From NCBI RefSeq assembly GCF_004340965.1, contig NZ_SLYA01000003.1, positions 434,001-498,000 of the forward strand: 64,000 nucleotides of DNA. Reading direction: 5' to 3'. Below, in pieces: positions 26,512 through 36,314 of the stretch. The position numbers were made by a program, and so were the translations under genes. The notes beneath the pieces are model-generated. The model was not told the DNA's origin, did not search any database, and saw nothing but the letters and a program-made list of their open reading frames with translations. The number at the start of each line of letters is the position of its first letter. The first letter of the stretch is position 1. Source of the stretch: Sphingomonas sp. PP-CE-1A-559 (GTDB lineage: Bacteria; Pseudomonadota; Alphaproteobacteria; Sphingomonadales; Sphingomonadaceae).

Positions 26512-29500
26512 TCACCGCCCCAGCAATACCCGCGCCTGCCCGGCGATCTGCGCGAGCATCGCCGCGTTCGGTACCGCCGCATGGCGCGCGCGGTCGATCA
26601 CCGCCTTGAACTGCGCCACCCGCGCCGCATTCGTCAGCAGCCACTTCTCGACCGCACCCTGCGGATCCTGCGCCCCGCACCGCGCGAGGAATTCCAGCCG
26701 CAACTGCTGGAAATCGCGTGCCAGCCCGGCGACCAGCAACCGCTCCCAGGGATCGGTCGGACTGATCCGCGCCGCATTCGCCTGCGCCCAGTCGAGCCCC
26801 AGCGCCTGCCCGAGATGCGTGAAGGCCCGCGTCACCACCGCCTCGTCGAGCGACATCCGCTCGCCGAGATCGGCCAGCCCGACCGCACCGTCCATCTCGA
26901 ACAGGCGAACGACCTTGCGCACCAGATCGCCCGGCGCACCGACCGCTTCGAGCTGCCCCGCGATACGGCTGCTCTGCGCGCTCGCCTCTTCGAGCAGCAA
27001 CGCCGCGGTCTGGCTGTCGAGCTGGGTGATGCCCTTCGCCAGCCGTGCGAGCACGTCGCCCGGTGCCGTCCCCGGTGCCGACACGCGCAACAGGTCTGCG
27101 ATCTGCGAGCGGGTCGCGACCGCCACCTCGTCGAACAGCGCGATCCGCGCCGCCTCCGGCATTACGGCTGTTTCGATCTCCGCCCACAACGCAGGCAGGT
27201 CGAACAGGCGTTCGGCAACGACGAACATCGCCGCGATATCGCCCATCGCCGCGCCTTCCTCTTCCGCCAGTTCGAACGGGTAGAGGATGCCCAGTCGGTT
27301 GACGATCCGGTTGGCGAGCTTGGTCGCGACGATCTCGGGCCGCAGCCGGTGTTCGTCGATCGTCGTCCCGAACCGTTCGCGCATCGCCGCCGGGAACGCG
27401 GCATGCAGGTCGGGCTTGAGCGCGTCATCCTTGGCAATGTCGCTATGCTCGATCGCATCCTGCAACCCGAGCTTGGCGGTTGCTAGCAGCACCGCCAGCT
27501 CAGGCCGCGTGAGGCCGAGACCATCCTGTCCACGACGCAGCAGGATATCGTTCGAAGCGAGCCCCTCGACCGCCCGATCGAGCCTGCCGCCGCCCTCGAA
27601 GATCTCAATCACGCGGACATAGCTCGGCACGGCCACCGCGCCGTCCGCCTCGGCGATCGACAGCGCCAGCGTCTGGAGGCGGTTGTCCTCCAGCACCAGA
27701 TGCGCGACGTCGTCGGTCATGCTGGCGAGCAGCGTGTTGCGGTCCTCATAGTCGAGCCGCCCCTCGATCATCTCGCGGTTGAGCGCGATCTTGATGTTCA
27801 CCTCGTTATCCGAGCAGTCGACGCCCGCCGAATTGTCGATGAAGTCGGTGTTGATCCGCCCCCCGCGTGCGGAAAACACGATCCGCGCCGCCTGCGTGAC
27901 GCCCAGGTTGGCGCCCTCGCCGATCGCGATCACGCGCAGATCCTCGGCATTGACGCGCAACCGGTCGTTGGCCGGATCGCCGACCGCGACGTTCGCTTCC
28001 GATGCCGCCTTCACATAGGTGCCGATGCCGCCGAACCAGAGCAGGTCGGCGGGCGCCTTGAGGATCGCCGAGATCAGCGCGCCCGGCTCCATCTCGCTCG
28101 CGGTCATGCCGAGCGCGGCCTGCACTTGCGACGACAGTTTCACGATCTTGTCGGTGCGCGCGAACACGCCGCCGCCCTTCGAGATCAGGCTGGCGTCGTA
28201 ATCCGCCCAGCTCGACCGCGGCAGTGCGAACATCCGGTTGCGCTCTTCCCAGCTGGTCGCCGGATCGGGGTCGGGATCGAGGAAGATGTGGCGGTGATCG
28301 AACGCCGCGATGACCTTCAGCGTCTTCGACAACAGCATGCCGTTGCCGAACACGTCGCCCGACATGTCGCCGCAGCCGACGACGGTGATGCTCTCGCTCT
28401 GCACGTCGAGACCGCGTTCGGCGAAATGCCGCTGGACGCTCAGCCACGCGCCCTTGGCGGTAATCCCCATCGCCTTGTGATCGTAGCCGACAGAGCCACC
28501 GGAGGCGAACGCGTCGCCCAGCCAGTAGCCGCGTTCGAGTGCGAGCGCGTTCGCCACGTCGCTGAACGTCGCGGTGCCCTTGTCGGCGGCGACCACGAAA
28601 TACGGGTCCTCGCCGTCGAGGATCGTCACGCCGTCCGGGTGCACGACCTTGCCCTCGACGATGTTGTCGGTGATCGAAAGCAGTGTGCGGATGAAGATCC
28701 GGTAGCTTTCGGTGCCCTCGGCCAGCCACGCGTCGCGGTTCGACGGGGCAGGGAGCTGCTTCGGATAAAAGCCACCCTTCGCGCCGGTCGGCACGATTAC
28801 CGCGTTCTTGACGCGCTGCGCCTTCATCAGCCCGAGGATCTCGGTGCGGAAATCGTCTCGACGGTCCGACCAGCGCAGGCCGCCGCGCGCGACCGGGCCG
28901 GCGCGGAGGTGGATACCCTCGACGCGCGGCGAATAGACCCACACTTCGCGCCACGGCACGGGAGCCGGGAGGCCGGGGATCAGATGGCTGTCGAGCTTGA
29001 ACGCAAGCGCTTCCGACGTTGCAGGCGTAAACGCGTTGGTGCGCAGCGTCGCCGCGATCAGGTTGCGATAGGCGCGCAGGATGCGGTCGTCGTCGATCGC
29101 GGTGACCGCGTCGAGCCCGGCCTCGATCGCCTGGTCCGCTTCGATCGCGTTGCCGGGATGATCCGGATGGTGGACCGCGGTAAAGCGCGCGATCAGGGCG
29201 GCGGCAACCTTCGGCGCACGCCGCAGCGCATCGACCACGGTGGTCAATCCGTAGGGAAGCCCCGCTTGGCGCAGATACCGGAACCACGCGCGGAACAGCA
29301 CGATCGCCTCGGGACGCATGCCGAGTTCGACGATCAGCCGGTTGAACGCGTCGTTCTCGGCCGCGCCTTCGAGCACTGCCGCGATTGCGCCTTCGAGTAC
29401 GGGGGCGTCGCTCTGTTGCGCGGCGTCGTTAGCCTCCAGCACGAAGTCATGCACGAACGGCACGCTGTCGTCGCGCAACCGCGTCGGCAGCTCACCGATC

Positions 29501-31128
29501 ACGCGGAAGCCGAAATTCTCCAGCACCGGGACCGCGTCGGACAGGGGGAGGGCACCACCCAGCTTGTAGATCTTCAGCTGTGGGTCGGCGCCGGCTTCAC
29601 CCGGAACCAGACGCACGCCACGCGCATCCGCGTCGGCAAGCGCGGCGATGCGCTGGATATCCTCGGCGGCTTCGGCGGGCGTGCTGAGGTTGCGGTAATT
29701 CTGCGGGAATGCGGCGGCCCACTTAAGCGCCAGACGTGCGGCACGTGGCGGCGGCAACGTCTCGATCAGAGCCGCCTCGACGTCCGACACCCAGCCGCGC
29801 ACCATCCGCTGCAACCGGAGCGCGAGCGGCATGACATCGGGCATCCGGCCATCGCCGCGCAGATCGAGCGTGTAGCGGATCATCGCGACCTCGCCGTCTT
29901 CCAGCGCGATCGACCAGTTCAGCACGCTCGCATTCGCCGCTTCGGCCAGCATATCGCCGATCGCGAGTCGTCGGCCGGTGGTGACATCGTCGCGCGGCAA
30001 CCACACGAACCCGAACAGATGCCGCCCGAGCGCGGACTCCACCAGCACGAGCGCCGGCCGTGGCCGATCCGCGATGCTCATCGCGGTCAGCGCGAGGTCC
30101 TCCAGCGCATCGGGTACGAACGCGATCACGAGGTCGTGCGGAAGTGCGGTGAAGGCGTGCGTTAGCGCCTTGCCGGCATGACCACGCGGATCGAACCCGA
30201 ACTTTGCCTTCATCGCCGCAAGCCGCGTGCGCAACACCGGCACGTCGCGCGGCATCGCGGCGAGCGCGGCGCTGGTCCACAAACCGCTATAGATCGAGAG
30301 CCCGGCGACCGTCGCGCCCTCCATCACTGGCACCACGACCAGGTCGAGCGGGACGGCGCGGTGGACGGTCGAGATCAAGTTCGACTTCAGCAACAACGGC
30401 GCGTCGTTGCCCGCCTCGAACCACTTGATCGCGAGTGCGCGCGAGGCCTCGGCAAGGATCGGCACGCGGTGTTCGTTGCGCGCAATACCGAGAGCAGCGT
30501 GGCCGCTCCCGTCACGATGCCAGATCTGATGCCCGAGCAGCGTCAGATGCCCGTTCAGGAACCACTGCAACAGCGCCGCACCTTCACCCTCGGGTAGCAT
30601 CGCAATATCGTCGTCGAGCGCGGCTTGCATCGCGCGCCAGTCGCCCACAGCGGCACGGACGTCGGCCAGCACTGCGGTCAGATCCTCAATCAACCCCCGA
30701 CGGTCACGCGCATCGGCTCGTTCCATCTCGAGATAGATCATCGATTCGGGGCGACCTGCACCCTGGCCATCGGCGTCGATAGCATGCAGCGTGCCGTCGG
30801 GCGCGCGAGTCGTGCGGACGACGGGGTGGATGATCCGGTCGACCGCAATGTCCTGCGCGCCGATCGCCGCCGCAATCGAGTCGACCAGGAACGGCATGTC
30901 GTCGTTGACGATCGCGAGCCGCATTCGCCGCCGCGTGTCGTCGCCACTGATCGGCTCAATCGCGATCGCCGGCGCACCGTCGTCGCGGTGCGCGGCGGTC
31001 GCGGCGACGAACGCCGCGGCCTGCGCGACCTCGCTTGCCCCGAAGTCCCTCAGTTCGCCCGGAAGGGCCCGTTCGGTCAACCGGCCCGCAAGGGTCTCGG
31101 TGAGCGTGTTCAACGATTGGTTCGCCAT
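26512..31128 (-). CDS. gdhB: NAD-specific glutamate dehydrogenase (large type)
   Basis: A 1538-residue cytoplasmic enzyme of the 160-180 kDa class that deaminates glutamate to 2-oxoglutarate with NAD+, mainly catabolic. The N-terminal ~500 residues contain ACT-like regulatory segments (RLAIVNDDMPFLVDSIAAAI). The catalytic core includes RGGLRWSDRRDDFRTEIL, VKNAVIVPTGAKGGFY and the nucleotide-binding stretch TVVGCGDMSGDVFGNGML. The C-terminal helical region (LTRPELAVLLA) is complete. The symbol is tentative; no paralogue can be compared. Upstream, 76 bases separate it from the PAS gene. Confidence 0.95.
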   Translation of the reverse strand: MANQSLNTLTETLAGRLTERALPGELRDFGASEVAQAAAFVAATAAHRDDGAPAIAIEPISGDDTRRRMRLAIVNDDMPFLVDSIAAAIGAQDIAVDRIIHPVVRTTRAPDGTLHAIDADGQGAGRPESMIYLEMERADARDRRGLIEDLTAVLADVRAAVGDWRAMQAALDDDIAMLPEGEGAALLQWFLNGHLTLLGHQIWHRDGSGHAALGIARNEHRVPILAEASRALAIKWFEAGNDAPLLLKSNLISTVHRAVPLDLVVVPVMEGATVAGLSIYSGLWTSAALAAMPRDVPVLRTRLAAMKAKFGFDPRGHAGKALTHAFTALPHDLVIAFVPDALEDLALTAMSIADRPRPALVLVESALGRHLFGFVWLPRDDVTTGRRLAIGDMLAEAANASVLNWSIALEDGEVAMIRYTLDLRGDGRMPDVMPLALRLQRMVRGWVSDVEAALIETLPPPRAARLALKWAAAFPQNYRNLSTPAEAAEDIQRIAALADADARGVRLVPGEAGADPQLKIYKLGGALPLSDAVPVLENFGFRVIGELPTRLRDDSVPFVHDFVLEANDAAQQSDAPVLEGAIAAVLEGAAENDAFNRLIVELGMRPEAIVLFRAWFRYLRQAGLPYGLTTVVDALRRAPKVAAALIARFTAVHHPDHPGNAIEADQAIEAGLDAVTAIDDDRILRAYRNLIAATLRTNAFTPATSEALAFKLDSHLIPGLPAPVPWREVWVYSPRVEGIHLRAGPVARGGLRWSDRRDDFRTEILGLMKAQRVKNAVIVPTGAKGGFYPKQLPAPSNRDAWLAEGTESYRIFIRTLLSITDNIVEGKVVHPDGVTILDGEDPYFVVAADKGTATFSDVANALALERGYWLGDAFASGGSVGYDHKAMGITAKGAWLSVQRHFAERGLDVQSESITVVGCGDMSGDVFGNGMLLSKTLKVIAAFDHRHIFLDPDPDPATSWEERNRMFALPRSSWADYDASLISKGGGVFARTDKIVKLSSQVQAALGMTASEMEPGALISAILKAPADLLWFGGIGTYVKAASEANVAVGDPANDRLRVNAEDLRVIAIGEGANLGVTQAARIVFSARGGRINTDFIDNSAGVDCSDNEVNIKIALNREMIEGRLDYEDRNTLLASMTDDVAHLVLEDNRLQTLALSIAEADGAVAVPSYVRVIEIFEGGGRLDRAVEGLASNDILLRRGQDGLGLTRPELAVLLATAKLGLQDAIEHSDIAKDDALKPDLHAAFPAAMRERFGTTIDEHRLRPEIVATKLANRIVNRLGILYPFELAEEEGAAMGDIAAMFVVAERLFDLPALWAEIETAVMPEAARIALFDEVAVATRSQIADLLRVSAPGTAPGDVLARLAKGITQLDSQTAALLLEEASAQSSRIAGQLEAVGAPGDLVRKVVRLFEMDGAVGLADLGERMSLDEAVVTRAFTHLGQALGLDWAQANAARISPTDPWERLLVAGLARDFQQLRLEFLARCGAQDPQGAVEKWLLTNAARVAQFKAVIDRARHAAVPNAAMLAQIAGQARVLLGR

Positions 31129-31204
31129 AGGTCAGGGCCTATGCGCCCGCTATTCGCCTATCTCAACCCTTGTGGCAGGTGCGAAGGGTTATGCTGCGGC
31201 GCAC

Positions 31205-32356
31205 CTAGAATTCAGACCGCTCGGCCACTGCAATTGCGGCCAGATCACCGTCGAACCCGCCGAGAAAGCTCGCGAAACCACCTGTCGGCACCTGATGCCG
31301 CTGGGCGTGTCGCAGCACCGTCGCGAATGTCTCCAACCGCGCTGCCTCGAAATTTGCGCCAAACACAAGCGCGACGATCTGCGTCATCGCGTCCGTCCCA
31401 CCCGGCATGCAGGCAGCAGAGAGTATCGCGCTGAAATCATCGTCGTCCTGCACGGCCGACACCGCAAGATCATGCGCCCGACTTAGCGTCCGGTGCAGCG
31501 CCGCACGACTACGCGCTTCGGCCGCACGGACCTGCGCCGCGCTCTCCCGCGCCATCGCCAGTTGCTCGCCAAGCCGCCCGACAAGCACATAGTCGGCGGG
31601 CAAGGGGTCATCCAACACCAGCTCCTGCATGGCCGCAGGCGTCGGCTCGGCAGGCATGATATCGAAGCCACCGCTCGGCCCATCCGCCCAGACCTGCGCG
31701 GTCGCGCCCGAGCCGTGCGGAGACGCATGCACGGCGGCATCCAGCTCGGCAGACAGCGTCGCCTGAAGATCCGCGTCCGCGAGCTCCTTCCAGTTGATCA
31801 CGCCGTAGATGAAGTCGATCGTCACCCCACCCGACGCGAACGGCATCAGGATCCCGCGGTACAGCGTCGTCCGCCCCCGGCTGCTGACGAACTCCGCCTC
31901 GAAGCCGATTGGAGCGCGATTGGCGATGATCTGCAGGTAATGATCGGTCAACCGCGACAGCAGCGACCGGCTCGGGACGTCCGCGATCGTCGCGATCGGC
32001 CCCTCGAGCCCGCACTCCTCGCGCAGTGCCCGTCCGAGATACGCGATCTTCGGATCGCCCATGCCCTGACTGAAATCGAGCAGCACGCTGTGCGGCCCGA
32101 AATCGGTGATCGTCTCGGGCTCGAGATCGGCGATCGACGGGTAGGGCCGATCCTTCAGCAGCGACACCCAATGGTTGTAGGCGCGCACGTGCATCCGCCG
32201 TTCATCGCCGCCAAGATCGAACATCACGTCGTTGACGCCCGCATCGGTCGAATCGGACGCGCCGGTATGTGCAGGCGTCGTTAACGCATCCCGCGCTAGC
32301 GTCACGCTATCCGCGTCCGCCGCGCGTCCATCCTCTACGCTGCGCGCCGTCGTCAT
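31205..32356 (-). CDS. PAS_5-type sensory protein
   Basis: A 383-residue cytoplasmic protein with a PAS domain of the alphaproteobacterial PAS_5 type (residues ~50-195: YNHWVSLLKDRPYPSIADLE, FSQGMGDPKIAYLGRALREE, SRLTDHYLQIIANRAPIGFE). The C-terminal half has a helical Ala/Arg-rich segment and no recognisable kinase, cyclase or HTH output. Function unknown. The start at MTTARSVEDG is preferred (GGGGA nine bases upstream); a longer frame adds 29 residues. Confidence 0.75.
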   Translation of the reverse strand: MTTARSVEDGRAADADSVTLARDALTTPAHTGASDSTDAGVNDVMFDLGGDERRMHVRAYNHWVSLLKDRPYPSIADLEPETITDFGPHSVLLDFSQGMGDPKIAYLGRALREECGLEGPIATIADVPSRSLLSRLTDHYLQIIANRAPIGFEAEFVSSRGRTTLYRGILMPFASGGVTIDFIYGVINWKELADADLQATLSAELDAAVHASPHGSGATAQVWADGPSGGFDIMPAEPTPAAMQELVLDDPLPADYVLVGRLGEQLAMARESAAQVRAAEARSRAALHRTLSRAHDLAVSAVQDDDDFSAILSAACMPGGTDAMTQIVALVFGANFEAARLETFATVLRHAQRHQVPTGGFASFLGGFDGDLAAIAVAERSEF

Positions 32357-32490
32357 GCCCAAAGATCCCCGTATCGTTACCGCACTTGTGCACTGCTCTT
32401 GGTAAACACAGAGTAAACTCGCAAACCGCTTGTCAGCCCGCAAAACCGCTGGTAGTTGCCGCCCCCTCGACCGGATACATCCGTCGTCGG

Positions 32491-32566
32491 GCCGCTTTAG
32501 CTCAGCTGGTAGAGCATCGCATTCGTAATGCGGGGGTCACAGGTTCGAGTCCTGTAAGCGGCACCA
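32491..32566 (+). tRNA. tRNA-Thr (CGT)
   Basis: A 76-base cloverleaf: acceptor GCCGCTT / AAGCGGC followed by A and encoded CCA; D-arm TAGCTCAGCTGGTAGAGCA; anticodon loop TTCGTAA, anticodon CGT, decoding ACG threonine; T-loop GGTTCGAGTCC. It stands alone between the PAS gene and the LacI-family gene. Confidence 0.97.
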
Positions 32567-32869
32567 CCATATAGAAATCGTTGGTATCTTCGAAACTGGT
32601 TCGAACTGCCATTTACCGATAGCGGACAATGACAGCCGGACTGTAGCGGCTAGGTTCAGCTTCGCGGTATCAAAGCATGCCGCCTGCTGCTTTTCGGAAT
32701 TTCGGAGTGCCTCGTGGGTTAGGGTCGCTTAGGACAGGTCTCTTACCGCGGGTGGACGATCTCGTCGATCATCGCGCCCAATGGTCGTCGCCAACTCGAT
32801 TCTCCGCAAGAGACAAGTGTAGAGCCAGACCCTTCGTCGGAATGTGCCGACTGCTGAGTTCGATGCTGG
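32567..32869. other. 303-base stretch with no recognised gene
   Basis: Between tRNA-Thr and the stop of the LacI-type gene I see no convincing coding frame, tRNA or strong hairpin. It is the sort of site next to a tRNA where integrated elements often end, but no repeated tRNA 3' end is visible here. Confidence 0.5.
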
Positions 32870-33877
32870 TTAAAGACCTAAAGCAGGGGGCGCGGTGCTG
32901 TTGCGTATCACGAGTTCGTGGCGGAGCGTGACTTGCGGCGAAGGGCTTTCGACGCCGCGGAGGATGTCGACCAGAAGTTCGACGGTCCGGCGACCGATCA
33001 TGCCCTTTGGCTGGGCGATCGTCGTAAGCGGCGGTTGGAAATAGCGCGCGAGCGGGAGATCGTCGAAGCCTATCACCGAGATGTCCCTCGGACACGACAG
33101 CCCTGCGTTGCGGATGGCGCTGAGCGCACCCATCGCCATCTCGTCGCTGAAGCAGAAGATCGCCGTGACGTCGTGCGCGAGCAGGTCGCGGGTCTGGTCG
33201 ACAGCCGAGCCGGCGGAATAATCGCCGACCCGGATGTGGAGGCCATCGCGCAGGCCGGCGCGGGTCGCGGCGTCGATCGCGCCGGCAAGGCGGTCGCGGC
33301 TGATCGGGCTGATCTCCGGGCCGGTGATCACGCCGATCCTGCGGTGGCCGAGGTCGATCAGGTGTTGGATCGCGTCGGCGCTGGCGGCGGCGTTGTCGAT
33401 GTGGACGCTGGGGACGCCGAGGTCGGGGCTGTATTCGCAACCGTTGACGATCGGTGCGGCGGTGCCTTTGCGCGCCAGCAGCGGCGCGAGGCTGGCGGGC
33501 AGGCGGTGGCCGAGGAAGATTAGGCCGTCGACTTCGCGGCGCGAGAGCATGTCCGCATATTGATCCTCGACCTCCGGATCGTGTCGCGTGTCGCCGACCA
33601 CGACCGAATAGCCGGCGTCACGTGCGGCTTCTTCGGCGCCACGGATGACGCTCGCGAAGAACGCGTTGGAGATGTCGGGGACGGTCAGCAGAATCTTGGC
33701 GGCGCGCAACGTCCGCAAGCTGCGTGCGGCGACGTTGGGCGTGTAGCCGGACTCGCGAACGACCTGCAGGACACGTCGCCGCGTTTCTTCGGACACCTGT
33801 TCGGGGCGGCTGAGAACGCGCGAAACCGTGGCGGTCGAGACGCCTGCGAGAGCGGCCACTTCGATGATCGTCGGCAT
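32870..33877 (-). CDS. LacI-family transcriptional regulator
   Basis: A 335-residue regulator. The N-terminal HTH is IIEVAALAGVSTATVSRVLS, with the hinge helix YTPNVAARSLRT. The periplasmic-binding-like effector domain has SNAFFASVIRGAEEAA, FLGHRLPAS and DLPLARYFQPPLTTIAQP. It is divergent from the nine-gene oxidation operon, with a palindrome in the 125-base shared region, so it is the likely repressor of that operon and responds to a pathway sugar or derivative. The effector is unknown. Confidence 0.95.
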   Translation of the reverse strand: MPTIIEVAALAGVSTATVSRVLSRPEQVSEETRRRVLQVVRESGYTPNVAARSLRTLRAAKILLTVPDISNAFFASVIRGAEEAARDAGYSVVVGDTRHDPEVEDQYADMLSRREVDGLIFLGHRLPASLAPLLARKGTAAPIVNGCEYSPDLGVPSVHIDNAAASADAIQHLIDLGHRRIGVITGPEISPISRDRLAGAIDAATRAGLRDGLHIRVGDYSAGSAVDQTRDLLAHDVTAIFCFSDEMAMGALSAIRNAGLSCPRDISVIGFDDLPLARYFQPPLTTIAQPKGMIGRRTVELLVDILRGVESPSPQVTLRHELVIRNSTAPPALGL

Positions 33878-33922
33878 AAGGCCGTCATGTATCCGGTCGT
33901 CGGCACTGTCGATCTATATCCG

Positions 33923-33938
33923 ATGTAATCCTTTACAT
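33923..33938. promoter_or_regulatory. candidate LacI-family operator
   Basis: A 16-base palindrome, ATGTAA-TCCT-TTACAT, with perfect 6-base arms in the divergent region between the LacI gene and the transporter. Its size and position, 46 bases from the regulator start and 65 from the transporter start, suit a LacI-type operator acting on both promoters. Confidence 0.6.
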
Positions 33939-34002
33939 TCGATTGGAGGCTCCGTAGTTTCATGTCCGACAAGCAGTAAAACTGCGATCGGAGAGGTGGC
34001 GA

Positions 34003-35253
34003 ATGGCCGTTGCGGACACTGCACAATATTCAGCAGGCATAGCCCAGTCGGGTGGTCTGCTGACAGGCCGCCTGAGCGCAATGATGTTCATGCAGTTCTT
34101 TGTTTGGGGCGCCTGGACCGTAACCCTAGGCCTCGTCATGCAGACGGTCGGGATCGGTAACCTCATCGGCAACGCCTTCTCGGTCGGGCCGATCGCGTCG
34201 ATTGTCGGGTCGTTCCTGCTCGGCATGGCGGCAGCGCGCTATGTCAGCCCGCGGATGTTGATGGTGATCCTGCACCTGGTCGGCGGCGTGCTGTTGTTCG
34301 TACTGCCGTCGCTGGTGACACCGGAGAATGGCGGCACCTTCGTCTGGCTGCTGCTTTGCTATATGATCCTCTACATGCCGACAGTCGGTCTCGCGAACAC
34401 GATCGCGCTGAAGAGTTTTGGCGAGCGGACCGACAAATTTCCCTTCGTCCGCGCGTTCGGTACGCTCGGTTGGATCACCGCCGGGCTGATCATCGGCTGG
34501 GCAGGGTTGTCGGCGAGCGCCGAGATCTTCCGCGTCGCCGCGGTCGTCTCCATCGCGCTGGGACTCTACAGCTTCACGCTGCCCAACGTCACGGCCGATG
34601 CGCCGCGCGACGAGAGCGTGCTCCGGCAAGTGTTCTGCGTCGAGGCGTTCGGTTTGCTGAAACAGCGCTCGTTCCTGATCTTCATGACCTGCGCGACGCT
34701 GATCTCCGTCCCGTTGGCGATGTATTACGCCTATGCCTCGCCATATGTCGGCGCGACCGGGATCAGCAACGTCGGCGGCACGCTCGCGATCGGACAGATG
34801 TCCGAACTCGTCTTCATGTTCTCGATGCCGTGGCTGTACCGCCGGTTCGGCGTGAAGCCGCTGCTGCTGGTCGGCATGGCTGCATGGGCGTTGCGCTACG
34901 CCTTGTTCGCGATCGGCGATGGCGGATCGTCACTGTGGGCGGTGTATCTCGGCGTCGGCTTGCACGGCGTGTGCTATGATTTCTTCTTCGTCGCCGGCGC
35001 GATCTACACCGGTACGATCGCCACGCCGAAGGGGGTGAACGCGCAGGCGCAGGGGATGCTGACGCTGTTCACCTACGGCGTCGGGATGCTGCTCGGGTCG
35101 CAGATCGGTGCACTTCTGTATGCGCAGCTGCCCGCCTCGCCGACCATCGCCGACTGGCAGCATATGTGGTGGTATCCCGCCATCGCCGCGGCGGTGATCG
35201 CGCTGCTGTTCCAGTTCACGTTCCGCGACGACACCAGAAAGAGTGCAGCATGA
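34003..35253 (+). CDS. MFS transporter, nucleoside:H+ symporter-like
   Basis: A 416-residue inner-membrane permease with about 12 helices, of the NupG-like nucleoside:proton symporter branch of the major facilitator superfamily. FFVWGAWTVTLGLVM is in the first helix and VRAFGTLGWITAGLIIGW resembles the NupG helix 5 region. In sphingomonads and related bacteria these permeases often stand in sugar operons, so a sugar or 3-keto-sugar cargo is more likely here than a nucleoside (inference). GGAGAGG lies near the start. The next gene overlaps its stop by four bases. Confidence 0.88.
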   Translation: MAVADTAQYSAGIAQSGGLLTGRLSAMMFMQFFVWGAWTVTLGLVMQTVGIGNLIGNAFSVGPIASIVGSFLLGMAAARYVSPRMLMVILHLVGGVLLFVLPSLVTPENGGTFVWLLLCYMILYMPTVGLANTIALKSFGERTDKFPFVRAFGTLGWITAGLIIGWAGLSASAEIFRVAAVVSIALGLYSFTLPNVTADAPRDESVLRQVFCVEAFGLLKQRSFLIFMTCATLISVPLAMYYAYASPYVGATGISNVGGTLAIGQMSELVFMFSMPWLYRRFGVKPLLLVGMAAWALRYALFAIGDGGSSLWAVYLGVGLHGVCYDFFFVAGAIYTGTIATPKGVNAQAQGMLTLFTYGVGMLLGSQIGALLYAQLPASPTIADWQHMWWYPAIAAAVIALLFQFTFRDDTRKSAA

Positions 35254-36314
35254 CCGGTATGAAGGGCCCCGGGATATTCCTCGCCCAGTTCCTTGGCGAC
35301 GAAGAGCCGTTCGACACGCTCGACGGTCTGGCGGAATGGGCGGCGGGGCTCGGCTATGTCGGCATCCAGATCCCCTGCAACGCGCAACTGATCGACCTGA
35401 AGCTCGCGGCGGAGAGCAAGACGTATTGCGAGGATCTTCGCGGTGGTTTGGCAAAGCACGGCATCGAAGTCACCGAACTGTCGACGCATCTGCAAGGCCA
35501 GCTCGTCGCGGTGCATCCGGCGTACGACACGCTGTTCGACGGCTTCGCGCCCCCCGAAGTCCACGGCAAGCCTGCCGAGCGACAGCTTTGGGCGGTCGAA
35601 CAGGTCAAGCTTGCCGCCCGCGCCAGCGCAAATCTTGGCCTGTCCGCGCACGCCACCTTCTCGGGCGCGCTGGCATGGCCGTACGTCTACCCCTGGCCGC
35701 AACGTCCCGGCGGGCTGATCGAGGAAGCTTTTGCCGAACTCGCCCGTCGCTGGGTCCCGATCCTCGACGTGTTCGAGGATGTCGGCGTCGATTGCGCGTT
35801 CGAGGTGCATCCGGGCGAGGACGTCCATGACGGCGCGACCTGGGAGCGGTTCCTGGCGGCAGTCGACAACCACCCGCGCGCGCGCCTGCTGTTCGATCCG
35901 TCGCACTTCGTGCTGCAACAGCTCGACTATCTCGACTTCATCGATCGGTATCACGACCGGATTTCGTGCTTCCACGTCAAGGATGCGGAGTTCAACCCGA
36001 ACGGGCGCACCGGTGTGTATGGCGGCTACGAGAACTGGGTCGACCGCGCCGGCCGGTTTCGCTCGCTCGGCGATGGGCAGGTCGATTTCTCGTCTATCTT
36101 CAGCAAGATGGCGCAGTATGGCTATGACGGCTGGGCGGTTCTCGAATGGGAGTGCGCGCTGAAACGGTCCGATGACGGCGCCCGCGAAGGCGCGCCGTTC
36201 ATCCGCGACCACATCATCCGCAAGACCGAGCGCTCTTTCGACGATTTCGCCGCCAGCGGGATCGATCGCTCTGCGATCCGCAAGCTGCTTGGGCTATCGG
36301 AGGAGCGGCCGTGA
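35250..36314 (+). CDS. sugar phosphate isomerase/epimerase-like TIM-barrel protein
   Basis: A 354-residue xylose-isomerase-like TIM barrel without a signal peptide, so cytoplasmic. Candidate metal ligands are Glu185 (FEVHPGE), Asp216 (LFDPSHF), His in CFHVKDAEF and Glu in VLEWEC. Relatives epimerise, isomerise or eliminate keto-sugars. The segment GVYGGYENWVDRAGRFRSLG is a conserved insertion of this branch. The start is ATG 35250, overlapping the transporter stop (ATGA); the longer frame starts inside the transporter. Confidence 0.9.
   Translation: MTGMKGPGIFLAQFLGDEEPFDTLDGLAEWAAGLGYVGIQIPCNAQLIDLKLAAESKTYCEDLRGGLAKHGIEVTELSTHLQGQLVAVHPAYDTLFDGFAPPEVHGKPAERQLWAVEQVKLAARASANLGLSAHATFSGALAWPYVYPWPQRPGGLIEEAFAELARRWVPILDVFEDVGVDCAFEVHPGEDVHDGATWERFLAAVDNHPRARLLFDPSHFVLQQLDYLDFIDRYHDRISCFHVKDAEFNPNGRTGVYGGYENWVDRAGRFRSLGDGQVDFSSIFSKMAQYGYDGWAVLEWECALKRSDDGAREGAPFIRDHIIRKTERSFDDFAASGIDRSAIRKLLGLSEERP

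Noticed and set aside
27700..30165. An 821-codon open frame antisense to the glutamate dehydrogenase
   Set aside because: Same reasoning: an Arg/His/Asp-rich mirror of a conserved gene with no recognisable domain.
32269..32574. A 101-codon frame crossing tRNA-Thr
   Set aside because: The end reads a well-known spurious peptide produced by translating a tRNA gene.
32491..32869. An integrated element at tRNA-Thr
   Set aside because: No integrase and no second copy of the tRNA 3' end was found downstream.
34003..35253. A nucleoside-scavenging role for the transporter
   Set aside because: The family name suggests nucleosides, but no nucleosidase, kinase or phosphorylase is in the operon; all partners are sugar-oxidation enzymes.
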